A stretch of 37,544 bases of DNA from Blastococcus sp. CT_GayMR20 (GTDB lineage Bacteria; Actinomycetota; Actinomycetes; Mycobacteriales; Geodermatophilaceae). Shown piece by piece: positions 17,952-25,535 of this stretch. Positions within the stretch are counted from its first letter, which is position 1. Each line of letters starts with the position of its first letter. Both the position numbers and the translations under genes were made by a program. The notes under the pieces were generated by a model. The model was not told the DNA's origin, did not search any database, and saw nothing but the letters and a program-made list of their open reading frames with translations. The stretch covers positions 1 to 37,544 of the forward strand of contig NZ_SPQM01000038.1 of assembly GCF_004570345.1 (NCBI RefSeq), written 5' to 3'.

Positions 17952-19079
17952 GTGAGCTGGGGCGACGGCACCCGGTCCGTCCGGGCGGGGGAGGGGCCGG
18001 CCGTCCCCGGGGCCCCGTTGCGGCCGTCCCCGGTGTTCGCCGGCCCGTTCCACCTCGGGAGCCTCCCGCCCCGCACCGGCGGCGCCGACGCCTACGCCCG
18101 CACCGAGCAGCCGTCGCTCCGGGACTTCGAGGCCGCGGTCGGCGAACTCGACGGCGGCCGCTGCCTGTCGTTCGCGACCGGGATGGCGGCGATCACCGCC
18201 GCCGTGCTCGCGTGCACGGGGTCCGGCGACCGCGTCGTCCTGCCGTCGGACGGCTACTACACGACCCGGCTGCTCGCCGCCGAGGAGCTGGAGCGGTTCG
18301 GCATCGCGGTCGACCTCGTGGCCACTCCGGAGATCGGTGAGTTCGCCGCGGGCGGCGGGCTGGACGACGTCCGGCTCGTGGTCCTGGAGACCCCCAGCAA
18401 CCCGAGGCTCGACGTGTGCGACATCGCCGCCGTCGCCCGGGCCGCTCGGGCGGCGGGCGCGCTGGTCGCGGTCGACAACACGACCGCCACCCCGCTCGGC
18501 CAGCGGCCGCTCGAACTGGGCGCGCACATGACGGTCGGCAGCGACACCAAGGCGCTGACCGGGCACAGCGACCTGCTGCTCGGTCACGTGAGCGTCGCCG
18601 ACGAGGACCTCTACGCGCGGGTGAAGGGCTTCCGCGACCGGACCGGCAGCACGCCGGGGCCGTTCGAGGCGTGGCTCGGCCACCGGTCGATGAGCACCCT
18701 CGACCTCCGGCTGGCCCGGCAGGCGGCCAACGCGGCCGCGGTCGCCGAGGTGCTGGCCGGTTCCCCGGCGGTCACCGGCGTCCGGTGGCCGTGGCGGGCG
18801 TCGGACCCCTCGTTCGGGCTCGCGTCGCGGCAGATGCTGCGGCCGAACGGCGTCGTCTCGGCGGAGCTGGCCGACGAGGACGCCGTGGCGCGCCTCCTGG
18901 CGGCCACCCGGCTGTGGACGGCGGCGACCAGCTTCGGCGGTGTGCACAGCACCGTCGACCGGCGGGCCCAGTGGGGCGCCGACGCGGTCGGCCCCGGCTT
19001 CGTCCGGTTCTCGTGCGGCATCGAGGACACCGCCGACCTCGTCGAGGACCTGTCAGTCGCCCTGGCTGCCCTCGACTGA
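17952..19079 (+). CDS. Cys/Met-metabolism PLP-dependent enzyme (cystathionine gamma-lyase-like)
   Basis: A 375-aa fold-type I PLP enzyme of the cystathionine gamma-synthase/lyase family. FATGMAAITAAVLA binds the PLP phosphate; VAVDNTTATPLGQRPLELGAHMTVGSDTKALTGHSD holds the Asp that contacts the pyridine nitrogen and the Schiff-base lysine K200. SCGIEDTADLVEDL is the usual C-terminus. Such genes are often annotated cystathionine gamma-lyase and occur near gpsA in streptomycetes. Whether it is a lyase, a synthase or another gamma-elimination enzyme is not clear from sequence. GTG at 17952 is chosen because homology begins there; GTG at 17874 would overlap the gpsA stop but would translate the repeat. 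The 3' end overlaps the convergent pcs-like gene by 27 nt. Confidence 0.85.
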   Translation: MSWGDGTRSVRAGEGPAVPGAPLRPSPVFAGPFHLGSLPPRTGGADAYARTEQPSLRDFEAAVGELDGGRCLSFATGMAAITAAVLACTGSGDRVVLPSDGYYTTRLLAAEELERFGIAVDLVATPEIGEFAAGGGLDDVRLVVLETPSNPRLDVCDIAAVARAARAAGALVAVDNTTATPLGQRPLELGAHMTVGSDTKALTGHSDLLLGHVSVADEDLYARVKGFRDRTGSTPGPFEAWLGHRSMSTLDLRLARQAANAAAVAEVLAGSPAVTGVRWPWRASDPSFGLASRQMLRPNGVVSAELADEDAVARLLAATRLWTAATSFGGVHSTVDRRAQWGADAVGPGFVRFSCGIEDTADLVEDLSVALAALD

Positions 19080-19832
19080 GCGCGCGATCCGCCGCCCGTG
19101 GGCACCGCGGGCCGTCATCCAGAAGCTGAGGCCCCAGTAGTAGCCGATGTAGGCGAGCGACACCGCGACCACCCACGGGTGCGGGTCGGGCAGCTGCACC
19201 ACGAGGACGGCGTACGTGACCGCCCAGACGGCGCTCAGCACGAGGGTGAGGCCCTGGAGGGCCTTCGTGCGCGACGGGTACAGGTACCGGATCGGCACGA
19301 AGACGAGCACCGCGAAGACGACCAGCGTCACCCCGGTCACCACGTCGCTGACGTCGAGCACGATCACGTAGAAGGCGACGATGTTCCAGTAGCTCGGGAA
19401 GCCCAGGAAGAAGTGGTCGGACGTCTTCGCGTCCACCCGGCAGAACTGGTAGCACGACGCGAGCAGGGGCACGGCCGCGAGCATCCAGCCGATCGCGCCC
19501 TCGGGCAGGTGCCCGGTCGTCCAGAGCAGGACGATCGGCGCGAACACGTAGGTCAGGTAGTCGACGATGTCGTCGAGCCGGGCCCCGTCGAACCAGGGGA
19601 TCGTCTCCTTGACGCGGAACCGGCGGGCCAGCATCCCGTCGGTGCCGTCGATGAACAGCGTGGCCAGACCCAGCCACAGCGCGGCCTCCACCTCGCCCTC
19701 GAACGCGGCCAGGACGATCAGCAGGCCCAGGACCGAGCCGCTGGCCGTGTAGAGGTGCACGGCGGCGCCGGCGAGGCGGAACGCCGGGGAGAACGGCTCG
19801 GGTGGGGCCGCGGAAACCCCGGTCTCTCGCAC
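19053..19832 (-). CDS. pcs: CDP-alcohol phosphatidyltransferase, probable phosphatidylcholine synthase
   Basis: A 259-aa membrane protein with about seven to eight hydrophobic helices. The CDP-alcohol phosphatidyltransferase motif is present as D65-G-x2-A-R70...G83-x3-D87-x3-D91. The gap between AR and G is 12 residues rather than the usual 8, which fits the phosphatidylcholine synthase (Pcs) subgroup as I know it. [22 protein letters not shown] and [20 protein letters not shown] are also Pcs-like. Pcs joins choline to CDP-diacylglycerol in one step at the membrane. The start is GTG at 19832, 40 nt from the divergent ddl gene. plsC and gpsA lie nearby. The superfamily is certain; choline specificity is likely but not proven. 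Confidence 0.82.
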   Translation of the reverse strand: MRETGVSAAPPEPFSPAFRLAGAAVHLYTASGSVLGLLIVLAAFEGEVEAALWLGLATLFIDGTDGMLARRFRVKETIPWFDGARLDDIVDYLTYVFAPIVLLWTTGHLPEGAIGWMLAAVPLLASCYQFCRVDAKTSDHFFLGFPSYWNIVAFYVIVLDVSDVVTGVTLVVFAVLVFVPIRYLYPSRTKALQGLTLVLSAVWAVTYAVLVVQLPDPHPWVVAVSLAYIGYYWGLSFWMTARGAHGRRIARSVEGSQGD

Positions 19833-19859
19833 GCGCAGAGGTTGTCACACCTGCTCCAC

Positions 19860-19865
19860 TAGGGT
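19860..19865 (+). promoter_or_regulatory. Likely leaderless -10 box for ddl
   Basis: TAGGGT fits TANNNT and lies 7 nt before the ATG at 19873, with no Shine-Dalgarno sequence in between. This favours ATG 19873 over the overlapping GTG at 19870 as the ddl start. No clear -35 is seen. Confidence 0.45.
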
Positions 19866-19872
19866 CGCGGTG

Positions 19873-21024
19873 ATGAGTGGGGATGGCGGGCAGCTGAGGG
19901 CGGACAGAGTGCGCGTCGCGGTCGTGTTCGGGGGGCGCAGCGCCGAGCACGCCATCTCCTGCGTCTCGGCCGGGAGCGTCATCGGCGCCCTGGATCCCAT
20001 TCGCTACGACGTGGTCCGGGTGGGCATCACGCCGGACGGGCGGTGGGTGCTCGCCGACCCCGATCAGCGCCTGGCGATCAGCGGCGGGACGCTGCCCGAG
20101 GTCAGCGGGGGGACGGCGGTCTCGCTGGTCGGCGACCCGGGCGGGCGGGGCCTCGCCGTCCTCGAGCCCGGGGCGGCGATCGGGCCGGCGCTCACCGAGG
20201 TCGACGTCGTCTTCCCGGTGCTGCACGGCGCGTACGGCGAGGACGGGACGATCCAGGGGCTGCTGGAGATGGCGGGGCTGCCCTACGTCGGGTCCGGCGT
20301 GTTCGCCAGCGCCGCGTCGATGGACAAGGAGTTCACCAAGAAGCTCCTCGCCTCCGCAGGGCTGCCCCAGGGTGACCACGTGGTGCTGCGCGATGCCGCC
20401 GGCGTGGTCTGCGCCGACCCGGCGCTGCTCGACGAGGCGGCTCGGGGCCGGCTCGGGCTGCCCGTCTTCGTGAAGCCCTCCCGGGCGGGATCGAGCATCG
20501 GGATCACCAAGGTGACCGACTGGGCGCAGTTCCCCGAGGCCGTCGCCACCGCTGCCGCCGTCGACCCCAAGGTGATCGTCGAGGCGTCCGTCCCGGGGCG
20601 GGAGATCGAGTGCGGCGTCCTCGCCCCCCGTGGTGGCGGGCTGCCCGACGCGAGCCTGCCGGCCGAGATCCGGCTGCGGCCCGGCGTCGACTGGTACGAC
20701 TTCTCCGCCAAGTACCTCGACGACTCCGTCGACTTCGACGTCCCCGCCGACCTGACGCCGGAGCAGACCGCCGCGGTCCAGGAGGCGTCCAGGCGCGCCT
20801 ACCTCGCGATGGACTGCCGGGGGCTGGCGCGGGTCGACTTCTTCCTCGGCACGAACCCCGACGGCAGCGACCGGCTGGTCATCAACGAGGTCAACACGAT
20901 GCCGGGCTTCACGCCGATCTCGATGTTCCCGCGCATGTGGGCGGCGACGGGGCTGAGCTACCCGGAGCTCGTCGATCGGCTGGTGATCTCCGCACTGGAC
21001 GGCGGCTCCCGGACCGCTCGGTGA
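19873..21024 (+). CDS. ddl: D-alanine--D-alanine ligase
   Basis: A 383-aa ATP-grasp ligase that makes D-Ala-D-Ala for peptidoglycan. [19 protein letters not shown] at the N-terminus, [41 protein letters not shown] (ATP-grasp) and [20 protein letters not shown] at the C-terminus are all diagnostic. The ATG at 19873 has a TANNNT box 7 nt upstream. GTG at 19870 is in frame and would add one residue. The stop codon is in the first unit of a 17-bp tandem repeat that continues to the start of the lipoprotein gene. It is divergent from the pcs-like gene. Confidence 0.97.
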   Translation: MSGDGGQLRADRVRVAVVFGGRSAEHAISCVSAGSVIGALDPIRYDVVRVGITPDGRWVLADPDQRLAISGGTLPEVSGGTAVSLVGDPGGRGLAVLEPGAAIGPALTEVDVVFPVLHGAYGEDGTIQGLLEMAGLPYVGSGVFASAASMDKEFTKKLLASAGLPQGDHVVLRDAAGVVCADPALLDEAARGRLGLPVFVKPSRAGSSIGITKVTDWAQFPEAVATAAAVDPKVIVEASVPGREIECGVLAPRGGGLPDASLPAEIRLRPGVDWYDFSAKYLDDSVDFDVPADLTPEQTAAVQEASRRAYLAMDCRGLARVDFFLGTNPDGSDRLVINEVNTMPGFTPISMFPRMWAATGLSYPELVDRLVISALDGGSRTAR

Positions 21025-21066
21025 TCCCGGGGTCCCGGTGATCCAGGGGTCTCGGTGATCCGAGGG
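21019..21066 (+). repeat. 17-bp tandem repeat across the ddl/lipoprotein junction
   Basis: Three head-to-tail units: CGGTGATCCCGGGGTCC (21019-21035), CGGTGATCCAGGGGTCT (21036-21052) and a partial third, CGGTGATCCGAGGG (21053-21066). Unit 1 contains the ddl stop (TGA at 21022). Unit 3 contains the GTG start (21055) of the next gene. The unit length is not a multiple of three, so GTG in units 1 and 2 is out of frame with the downstream gene. Confidence 0.9.
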
Positions 21067-21708
21067 CACGGCCCCCTGCGGCGCGGAGGGGCCGCCCTGT
21101 TGCTCGTGGTCTCCCTGGCCGGCTGCAGCCACTCGGTGGACGGCGTCCCGACGGCGGGCGCGGCCGTGGACTCGGTGGACTCGCCCGAGGAGCTCGAGGC
21201 CCTGGTCGTCGCGTCGGTCCCGTCGGGCCTGCCCCGGCTGGCCGACGACCACCTGGACCCGCCGGCCGGCGCGAAGCGTCTGGAGGACATCGCCGGCTAC
21301 TCCGACAACCCTGCCCGCGAGCGCGAGGTCCTCGAGGACTACGGCTACCGGTACGGCTGGGAGCGGTTCTGGGGGGAGGGGTCGGGCCCGGTGACCGGTG
21401 TCTTCGTGGACCAGTTCGAGTCGCGGGCGGGCGCCGGCGCCTACGCCGAGGACCTGGCCCGCAACGACGCCGAGCGGTACCGCGGCATGCTGCGGGAGAA
21501 CGCACCGCACCTGCCCGGCGGCTGCCGGATGCTGACCGTGGACGACACCGAGCCGGACGTGGGGCTGAGCGGGCCGGCCGCGTTCGTCTGGTGCGGCCAC
21601 GGCGTGTTCAGCGTCTCGGTCACGTCGGTGTCGGACTCCGTGGACGCCGCCGAGGAGGAGGTCCGCGCCGTCCTGGCCGACCAGTTGGCGCAGCTGCCGC
21701 CCGGCTGA
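21055..21708 (+). CDS. Predicted lipoprotein of unknown function
   Basis: A 217-aa exported lipoprotein. A basic N-terminus and a hydrophobic stretch lead to the lipobox LAGC with the lipidated C24. The mature part is acidic and globular, with two further cysteines (in PGGCRML and VWCGHG) that could form a disulfide outside the cell. No domain is recognised. The GTG start at 21055 lies in the last unit of a 17-bp tandem repeat and is the only one in frame there. The gene follows ddl by 30 nt and ends 3 nt from the convergent DUF3515 gene. Confidence 0.8.
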   Translation: MIRGHGPLRRGGAALLLVVSLAGCSHSVDGVPTAGAAVDSVDSPEELEALVVASVPSGLPRLADDHLDPPAGAKRLEDIAGYSDNPAREREVLEDYGYRYGWERFWGEGSGPVTGVFVDQFESRAGAGAYAEDLARNDAERYRGMLRENAPHLPGGCRMLTVDDTEPDVGLSGPAAFVWCGHGVFSVSVTSVSDSVDAAEEEVRAVLADQLAQLPPG

Positions 21709-21711
21709 GGC

Positions 21712-22341
21712 CTATCCGGGCGTCGGTGCGCGGTAGGGGAGTGCGGCGGCGATCTCCGGGCTCAGCGAGGTGACCGGCGCGCTGTCGACCGACGCGGGCA
21801 GCGTGATCCGGACGTAGACGGCCCGGTCGACCGCCGTCCAGACCGTGAGGTCGGGGTCGCTGGTGTCGACGTACCACTGGACGCCCTCGATCTGGACGAG
21901 GCCGACCCCGGCGACGAAGTCGGCCGGCCGGTCGACCCCGCAGACCAGCACGATCGGGGGCTCGCCCCACGCATAGGCGAAGAGCGAGTCGGAGTCGACC
22001 TGCCGCGAGAGCTCGCCGGTGAGCTCGAGCGGAAGGGTGCTCATCAGGGCAGGGCAGGACGCCTCCGCCTCCGGCGTGACCGGCGGGACCTCCACCGGCA
22101 GGGGAGGGAGGTCCGCGCGCTGCGAGGTGGGGGCGGCGCCGACGTCCGCCGGGTCGTCGTCCTCGTTCCCGCCGAGGACGTTGACGAGGACGACGAGCGC
22201 CACCACCACCGGGACCAGGACCGCCGTGGCGATGATCGCGATCCGGCGGAGCGGGTCCTCGGGTGGTGCCGCGGGCGCCGTCTCCGGCGGGGTCGGCTCC
22301 TCGGTCAGGGGGACGTCGCTCAGATGTTGACGACCGGGCAC
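21712..22341 (-). CDS. DUF3515 membrane-anchored protein
   Basis: A 209-aa protein with a Pro/Glu-rich N-terminal tail, a single membrane helix (about residues 34-56), and an extracytoplasmic DUF3515-like domain with two cysteines (SCPALM and VLVCGVDRP) and a YAWGEPPIVLVCG core. Function is unknown. DUF3515 proteins occur at this place between ddl and thiL in mycobacteria (Rv2980). The GTG start at 22341 overlaps the upstream RAM gene by 22 nt and has no good ribosome-binding site. No better in-frame start exists before the helix. The overlap suggests coupled translation. Confidence 0.82.
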   Translation of the reverse strand: MPGRQHLSDVPLTEEPTPPETAPAAPPEDPLRRIAIIATAVLVPVVVALVVLVNVLGGNEDDDPADVGAAPTSQRADLPPLPVEVPPVTPEAEASCPALMSTLPLELTGELSRQVDSDSLFAYAWGEPPIVLVCGVDRPADFVAGVGLVQIEGVQWYVDTSDPDLTVWTAVDRAVYVRITLPASVDSAPVTSLSPEIAAALPYRAPTPG

Positions 22342-22553
22342 GTGAGCGTGCGGGTGATGCCGTCGACCGACTGCACGCGGGCCACGACGAGGCGGCCGAG
22401 GTCGTCGACCGTCTCCGCCTCGGCCCGGACGATGACGTCGTAGGGGCCGGTGACATCCTCGGCCTTGCTCACGCCGTCAATCTCGCTGATGGTCGCCGCC
22501 ACCTGGGCGGCCTTGCCGACTTCGGTCTGGATGAGGATGTAGGCGTGGACCAC
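22320..22553 (-). CDS. Stand-alone Lrp/AsnC ligand-binding (RAM) domain protein
   Basis: A 77-aa protein that is only the alpha-beta RAM domain of Lrp/AsnC regulators (VHAYILIQTEVGKAAQVAATIS... GPYDVIVRAE...). It has no DNA-binding helix-turn-helix. Such short proteins are widespread in actinobacteria beside thiL; they probably bind amino acids or partner with full-length Lrp proteins. The start at 22553 (GTG) has GAAAGGG as ribosome-binding site. A perfect 15-bp tandem duplication lies just upstream of that site. It is divergent from thiL. Confidence 0.88.
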   Translation of the reverse strand: MVHAYILIQTEVGKAAQVAATISEIDGVSKAEDVTGPYDVIVRAEAETVDDLGRLVVARVQSVDGITRTLTCPVVNI

Positions 22554-22565
22554 GGGAGACCCTTT

Positions 22566-22595
22566 CTCGGGCAACACTGCCTCGGGCAACACTGC
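22566..22595. repeat. Perfect 15-bp tandem duplication upstream of the RAM gene
   Basis: Two identical units of CTCGGGCAACACTGC (22566-22580 and 22581-22595). They lie within about 15-45 nt of the RAM gene start, on the side of its promoter or 5' leader. No inverted symmetry is apparent. Confidence 0.9.
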
Positions 22596-22660
22596 CGGTT
22601 CGTCGTCCCCGCCGGGTGGCGGTCAGTTCGGGAACCTACCTCAGCAACGGAAGGTGACCG

Positions 22661-23704
22661 ATGACTCGGCCCCGCCCGCTCGTCCCCCGCGGGGATCCGG
22701 CCGACACCGTGCGGGTCGTCGGCGAGTTCGGTGTGATCGGGCGCGTGCTCGCCCAGGCCGGCTCGGCCCGCGCCGCGCAGGTCGGCCCCGGCGACGACGC
22801 CGCCGTCCTCAGGACCCCGGACGGGCGCGTGGTGGCGACCACCGACGTCCTGGTCGAGGGTCGGCACTTCCGCCGGGACTGGTCGACGGCGGAGGACATC
22901 GGGCACAAGGCGGCGGCGGCCAACCTCGCCGACGTCGCCGCGATGGGCGGGGTGGCGACGGCGCTCCTGGTCGGACTCGCCTGCCCGCCGAACACGCAGA
23001 CGTCCTGGCTCGAGGGCGTGGCGGCCGGTCTCGCGGCGGAGTGCGCGCCCCTCGGTGCGGCGGTCGTGGGTGGTGACCTGGTCGCGGCGGCGGCCGACAG
23101 CGCCTCCGTCGTCCTCTCGGTGACCGCCCTGGGGGACCTGGGGGGCCGGGCGCCCGTGCTGCGCTCCGGAGCCCGTCCCGGTGACGTGGTGGCGCTGGCC
23201 GGACGGCTGGGCTGGGCCGCGTGCGGGCTGGCGGTGCTCCGCCGGGGGTTCAGCAGCCCGATCGCCGCGGTGGCCGCGCACCGCCGTCCGACGCCGCCGT
23301 ACGCGGCCGGACCGGGCGCGGCCGAGGCCGGTGCCACGGCGATGTGCGACGTCAGCGACGGGCTGCTCGCCGACGTCGGCCACATCGCGGTGGCCAGCCG
23401 GGTAGGGATCGACCTGGACCGTGCGGCGCTGGTGCGGGCGTGCCTCGAACCCGTCGGCCCCCTGCAGCAGGTCGGATCGGCCCTCGGTGTCGACCCCCTC
23501 GCGTGGGTGCTCACCGGCGGGGAGGACCACGCGCTCGTGGCGACGTTCCCGGCGCGGTCACCGCTGCCGGTCGGCTGGACGCCGATCGGCGAGGTGCGCA
23601 AGGGCGGGAAGAATCCGGGTGGTGTGCTGGTCAGCGGCGAACCGGCGGCGGACGTCGTCACGGCGATCGGGGCGGAGGGAGCGGGACATGTCCACTTCGG
23701 TTGA
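22661..23704 (+). CDS. thiL: Thiamine-monophosphate kinase
   Basis: A 347-aa ATP-dependent kinase that makes thiamine diphosphate from the monophosphate, the last step of cofactor synthesis. GDDAAVL, TTDVLVEGRHFRRDW and KAAAANLADVAAMGG form the conserved N-terminal ATP/Mg-binding part of the PurM/ThiL fold; CDVSDGLLADVGHIA and GGEDHALVATFP are found in the C-terminal half. The ATG at 22661 has GGAAGG as ribosome-binding site. No TPP riboswitch is recognisable in the short leader. It overlaps the GNAT gene by 17 nt. Confidence 0.97.
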   Translation: MTRPRPLVPRGDPADTVRVVGEFGVIGRVLAQAGSARAAQVGPGDDAAVLRTPDGRVVATTDVLVEGRHFRRDWSTAEDIGHKAAAANLADVAAMGGVATALLVGLACPPNTQTSWLEGVAAGLAAECAPLGAAVVGGDLVAAAADSASVVLSVTALGDLGGRAPVLRSGARPGDVVALAGRLGWAACGLAVLRRGFSSPIAAVAAHRRPTPPYAAGPGAAEAGATAMCDVSDGLLADVGHIAVASRVGIDLDRAALVRACLEPVGPLQQVGSALGVDPLAWVLTGGEDHALVATFPARSPLPVGWTPIGEVRKGGKNPGGVLVSGEPAADVVTAIGAEGAGHVHFG

Positions 23705-24212
23705 GAGCCGGGTGCTCCCGGACGGCACCGTGGCGGGCCTGCGGGCGCTGCCGTACGACGACCCGCTGGCGCAGTACCTCGTCGGGCAGGTGCAGCAGGA
23801 GTACGTCGAGCGGTACGGCGGCCCCGACGAGGCGGTCGTCGACCCGGCGGAGTTCCTGCCGCCGGCCGGGCTGTTCCTCGTCGCCGAGGTGGACGGCGCC
23901 CCGGTCGGGTGCGGCGCGTGGCGCGCCCTGCCGACCGGTGAGGCAGAGATCAAGCGGGTGTACGTCGAGCCGGCGTTCCGCCGGCGGGGGCTGGCCCGGC
24001 TGATCGTCGCCGAGCTGGAGGACGGCGCGGCGCGGGCAGGGCACGGATCGGTCGTCCTGAACTCCGGCCAGGAGCAGCCCGAGGCGCTGGCCCTGTACGC
24101 CCGGCTCGGGTACACGCCGGTGACGGGCTACGGGGTCTACGCCTGCGCCCCGGGTGCCGTCTTCCTCGGCAAGGAGCTCGTGCTGACCGAGGAGTCGCCG
24201 TGGGAGTCGTGA
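23688..24212 (+). CDS. GNAT-family N-acetyltransferase
   Basis: A 174-aa single-domain acetyltransferase. The acetyl-CoA loop is seen in EIKRVYVEPAFRRRGLARLIVAELE, and LNSGQEQPEALALYARLGYTPV is the usual C-terminal half. The substrate is unknown. The ATG at 23688 lies inside the thiL 3' end and has GGAGGG 8 nt upstream, so it is coupled to thiL. It overlaps the following gene by 13 nt. Confidence 0.9.
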   Translation: MSTSVESRVLPDGTVAGLRALPYDDPLAQYLVGQVQQEYVERYGGPDEAVVDPAEFLPPAGLFLVAEVDGAPVGCGAWRALPTGEAEIKRVYVEPAFRRRGLARLIVAELEDGAARAGHGSVVLNSGQEQPEALALYARLGYTPVTGYGVYACAPGAVFLGKELVLTEESPWES

Positions 24213-24829
24213 CGTTCTCAGCGGCCTACGGCGCCGCGGGTGCCGAGGTCGCGCCGGCGGTGGCCGAGCGGCTGGGGTTGCCCTTCCACGACCGGGCGAT
24301 CGCCGCCCAGGTGGCGGGCCGGCTCGGCGTCCCCGTGGCCGAGGCGGAGGCCAACGACGAGACCGTCGTCAGGGGGCTGTGGCGGCTGGTCGCGTCGCTC
24401 GGGACGATGCCGGACCCGGTCGGGGGCGTGCTGCCGACGTCGTCCCTCCCCGACCCGCGCGCCTACCGCCAGCAGACCGAGCGGGTGCTCGAGGAGATCG
24501 CGGCCGGTGCCGGGGGAGTGGTGCTGGGCCGCGCCGGGGCCCTGGTGCTGCGGGACCGGTCGGACGTGCTGCACGTGCGGCTGGACGGCCCGCGCGACCG
24601 GCGGCTGGCAGCGGCCGTGGAGCGTTCCGGCCGGTCGCTCGAGGAGGTCCGCCGCGAGATGGAGGCCAACGACCGCACCCGTGAGGCCTACGTCCGGCAC
24701 TTCTACCGGTGCGATCCGGGCGAGGCGCGGCACTACCACCTGGTCGTGGACAGCACGGCGCTCCCCGTCGAGACGGTGGTCGACCTCGTCGTGACGGCGG
24801 CTCGGGCACGGGGGATCGGCGCGGACTGA
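24200..24829 (+). CDS. Cytidylate-kinase-like family protein
   Basis: A 209-aa protein of the Cytidylate_kin2 type. The N-terminal AAYGAAGAEVAPAVAERLGLPFHDRAI resembles the short glycine loop of that family (usually YGSGG with no Walker lysine), and VLGRAGALVLRD and VRLDGPRDRR are matching inner segments. The true substrate is unknown; the family call should not be read as proof of CMP kinase activity. The GTG start at 24200 overlaps the GNAT gene by 13 nt, so thiL, the GNAT and this gene form an overlapping unit. Confidence 0.8.
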   Translation: MGVVTFSAAYGAAGAEVAPAVAERLGLPFHDRAIAAQVAGRLGVPVAEAEANDETVVRGLWRLVASLGTMPDPVGGVLPTSSLPDPRAYRQQTERVLEEIAAGAGGVVLGRAGALVLRDRSDVLHVRLDGPRDRRLAAAVERSGRSLEEVRREMEANDRTREAYVRHFYRCDPGEARHYHLVVDSTALPVETVVDLVVTAARARGIGAD

Positions 24830-24855
24830 GCTGGCCGGATGTCGGGGGGTGCTCC

Positions 24856-24861
24856 TACGGT
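24856..24861 (+). promoter_or_regulatory. Possible leaderless -10 box for the DinB gene
   Basis: TACGGT fits TANNNT, 8 nt before the ATG at 24870. No Shine-Dalgarno sequence lies between. The spacing is one or two bases longer than the usual optimum, so confidence is limited. Confidence 0.35.
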
Positions 24862-24869
24862 GCCGTCCC

Positions 24870-25454
24870 ATGACGGACATCGACCCCCCGTGGGAGCCGC
24901 CCCTCGCGGGCACCGAGACCGAGCACCTCCTGGGTTCGCTCAACCGGCTGCGCACGACGTTCCGCTGGAAGGCCGACGGCCTCGAGGCGGCCGGGCTGCG
25001 GACCCGGATCGGACCCTCCGCGCTGACCATCGGCGGGCTGCTCAAGCACCTGGCGAGCGTGGAGGACGACATCTCCACGCGCCGGCTGAGCGGGGCCCGG
25101 ATCGGTGAGCCGTGGGAGAGCATCTGGGCCGGCGGTGACGACTGGGCGTTCACCTCGGCCGCCGAGGACGCTCCCGAGCAGCTCTACGCGTACTGGGACG
25201 ACGCGGTCGGGCGGTCGCAGACGCGGCTCGACGCCGCGCTGGCCGACGGCGGCATGGACCAGGAGGTGCATCTCTCGATGCCCGATGGTCGCCATGCCGG
25301 GCTGCGCCGGCTGGTCTGCGACCTGATCGAGGAGTACGGCCGGCACACCGGGCATGCCGACCTGCTGCGCGAAGCGGTGGACGGCGTGGTCGGCGAGGAC
25401 CCGCCGGAGGACTGGCGGCCGACGTCGGGCCGCGCGGACTGGTTCGGTCGCTGA
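24870..25454 (+). CDS. DinB/DUF664-family protein
   Basis: A 194-aa four-helix-bundle protein of the DinB/DUF664 family, which in actinobacteria includes mycothiol-dependent enzymes. The metal-binding histidines expected for the fold are in LLKHLASVEDD and EEYGRHTGHADLLREAVDG. The substrate is unknown. ATG at 24870 is preferred to an in-frame GTG at 24849, because the conserved DPPWEPPLAGTETEHL begins just after it and a TANNNT box precedes it. It starts 40 nt after the cytidylate-kinase-like gene. Confidence 0.85.
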   Translation: MTDIDPPWEPPLAGTETEHLLGSLNRLRTTFRWKADGLEAAGLRTRIGPSALTIGGLLKHLASVEDDISTRRLSGARIGEPWESIWAGGDDWAFTSAAEDAPEQLYAYWDDAVGRSQTRLDAALADGGMDQEVHLSMPDGRHAGLRRLVCDLIEEYGRHTGHADLLREAVDGVVGEDPPEDWRPTSGRADWFGR

Positions 25455-25499
25455 GGCTTCTCCACAGGTCGGACGTCCATCCACAGGGTCAGTTTCCGC

Positions 25500-25528
25500 T
25501 GGTCAGGTGATCGCTCTACCGCTACGAT
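25500..25528 (+). promoter_or_regulatory. Leaderless promoter of the DUF222/HNH gene
   Basis: TACGAT at 25523-25528 fits TANNNT and ends 7 nt before the ATG at 25536. TGGTCA at 25500-25505 is a reasonable -35 with a 17-nt spacer. There is no Shine-Dalgarno sequence. This is the clearest leaderless promoter in the window. Confidence 0.62.
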
Positions 25529-25535
25529 CGAACAC

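Noticed and set aside
22593..22660. TPP riboswitch ahead of thiL
   Set aside because: The 68-107 nt region is too short and shows none of the conserved THI-box blocks.
24200..24240. Loss of the Walker lysine in the cytidylate-kinase-like protein as evidence of inactivation
   Set aside because: Members of this family normally have a short glycine loop without that lysine, so its absence is not informative.
25461..25495. Two TCCACAGG-like sequences resembling DnaA boxes ahead of the DUF222/HNH gene
   Set aside because: They match only part of the actinobacterial DnaA box (TTGTCCACA), there are just two, and the AT content and neighbouring genes do not suggest an origin.
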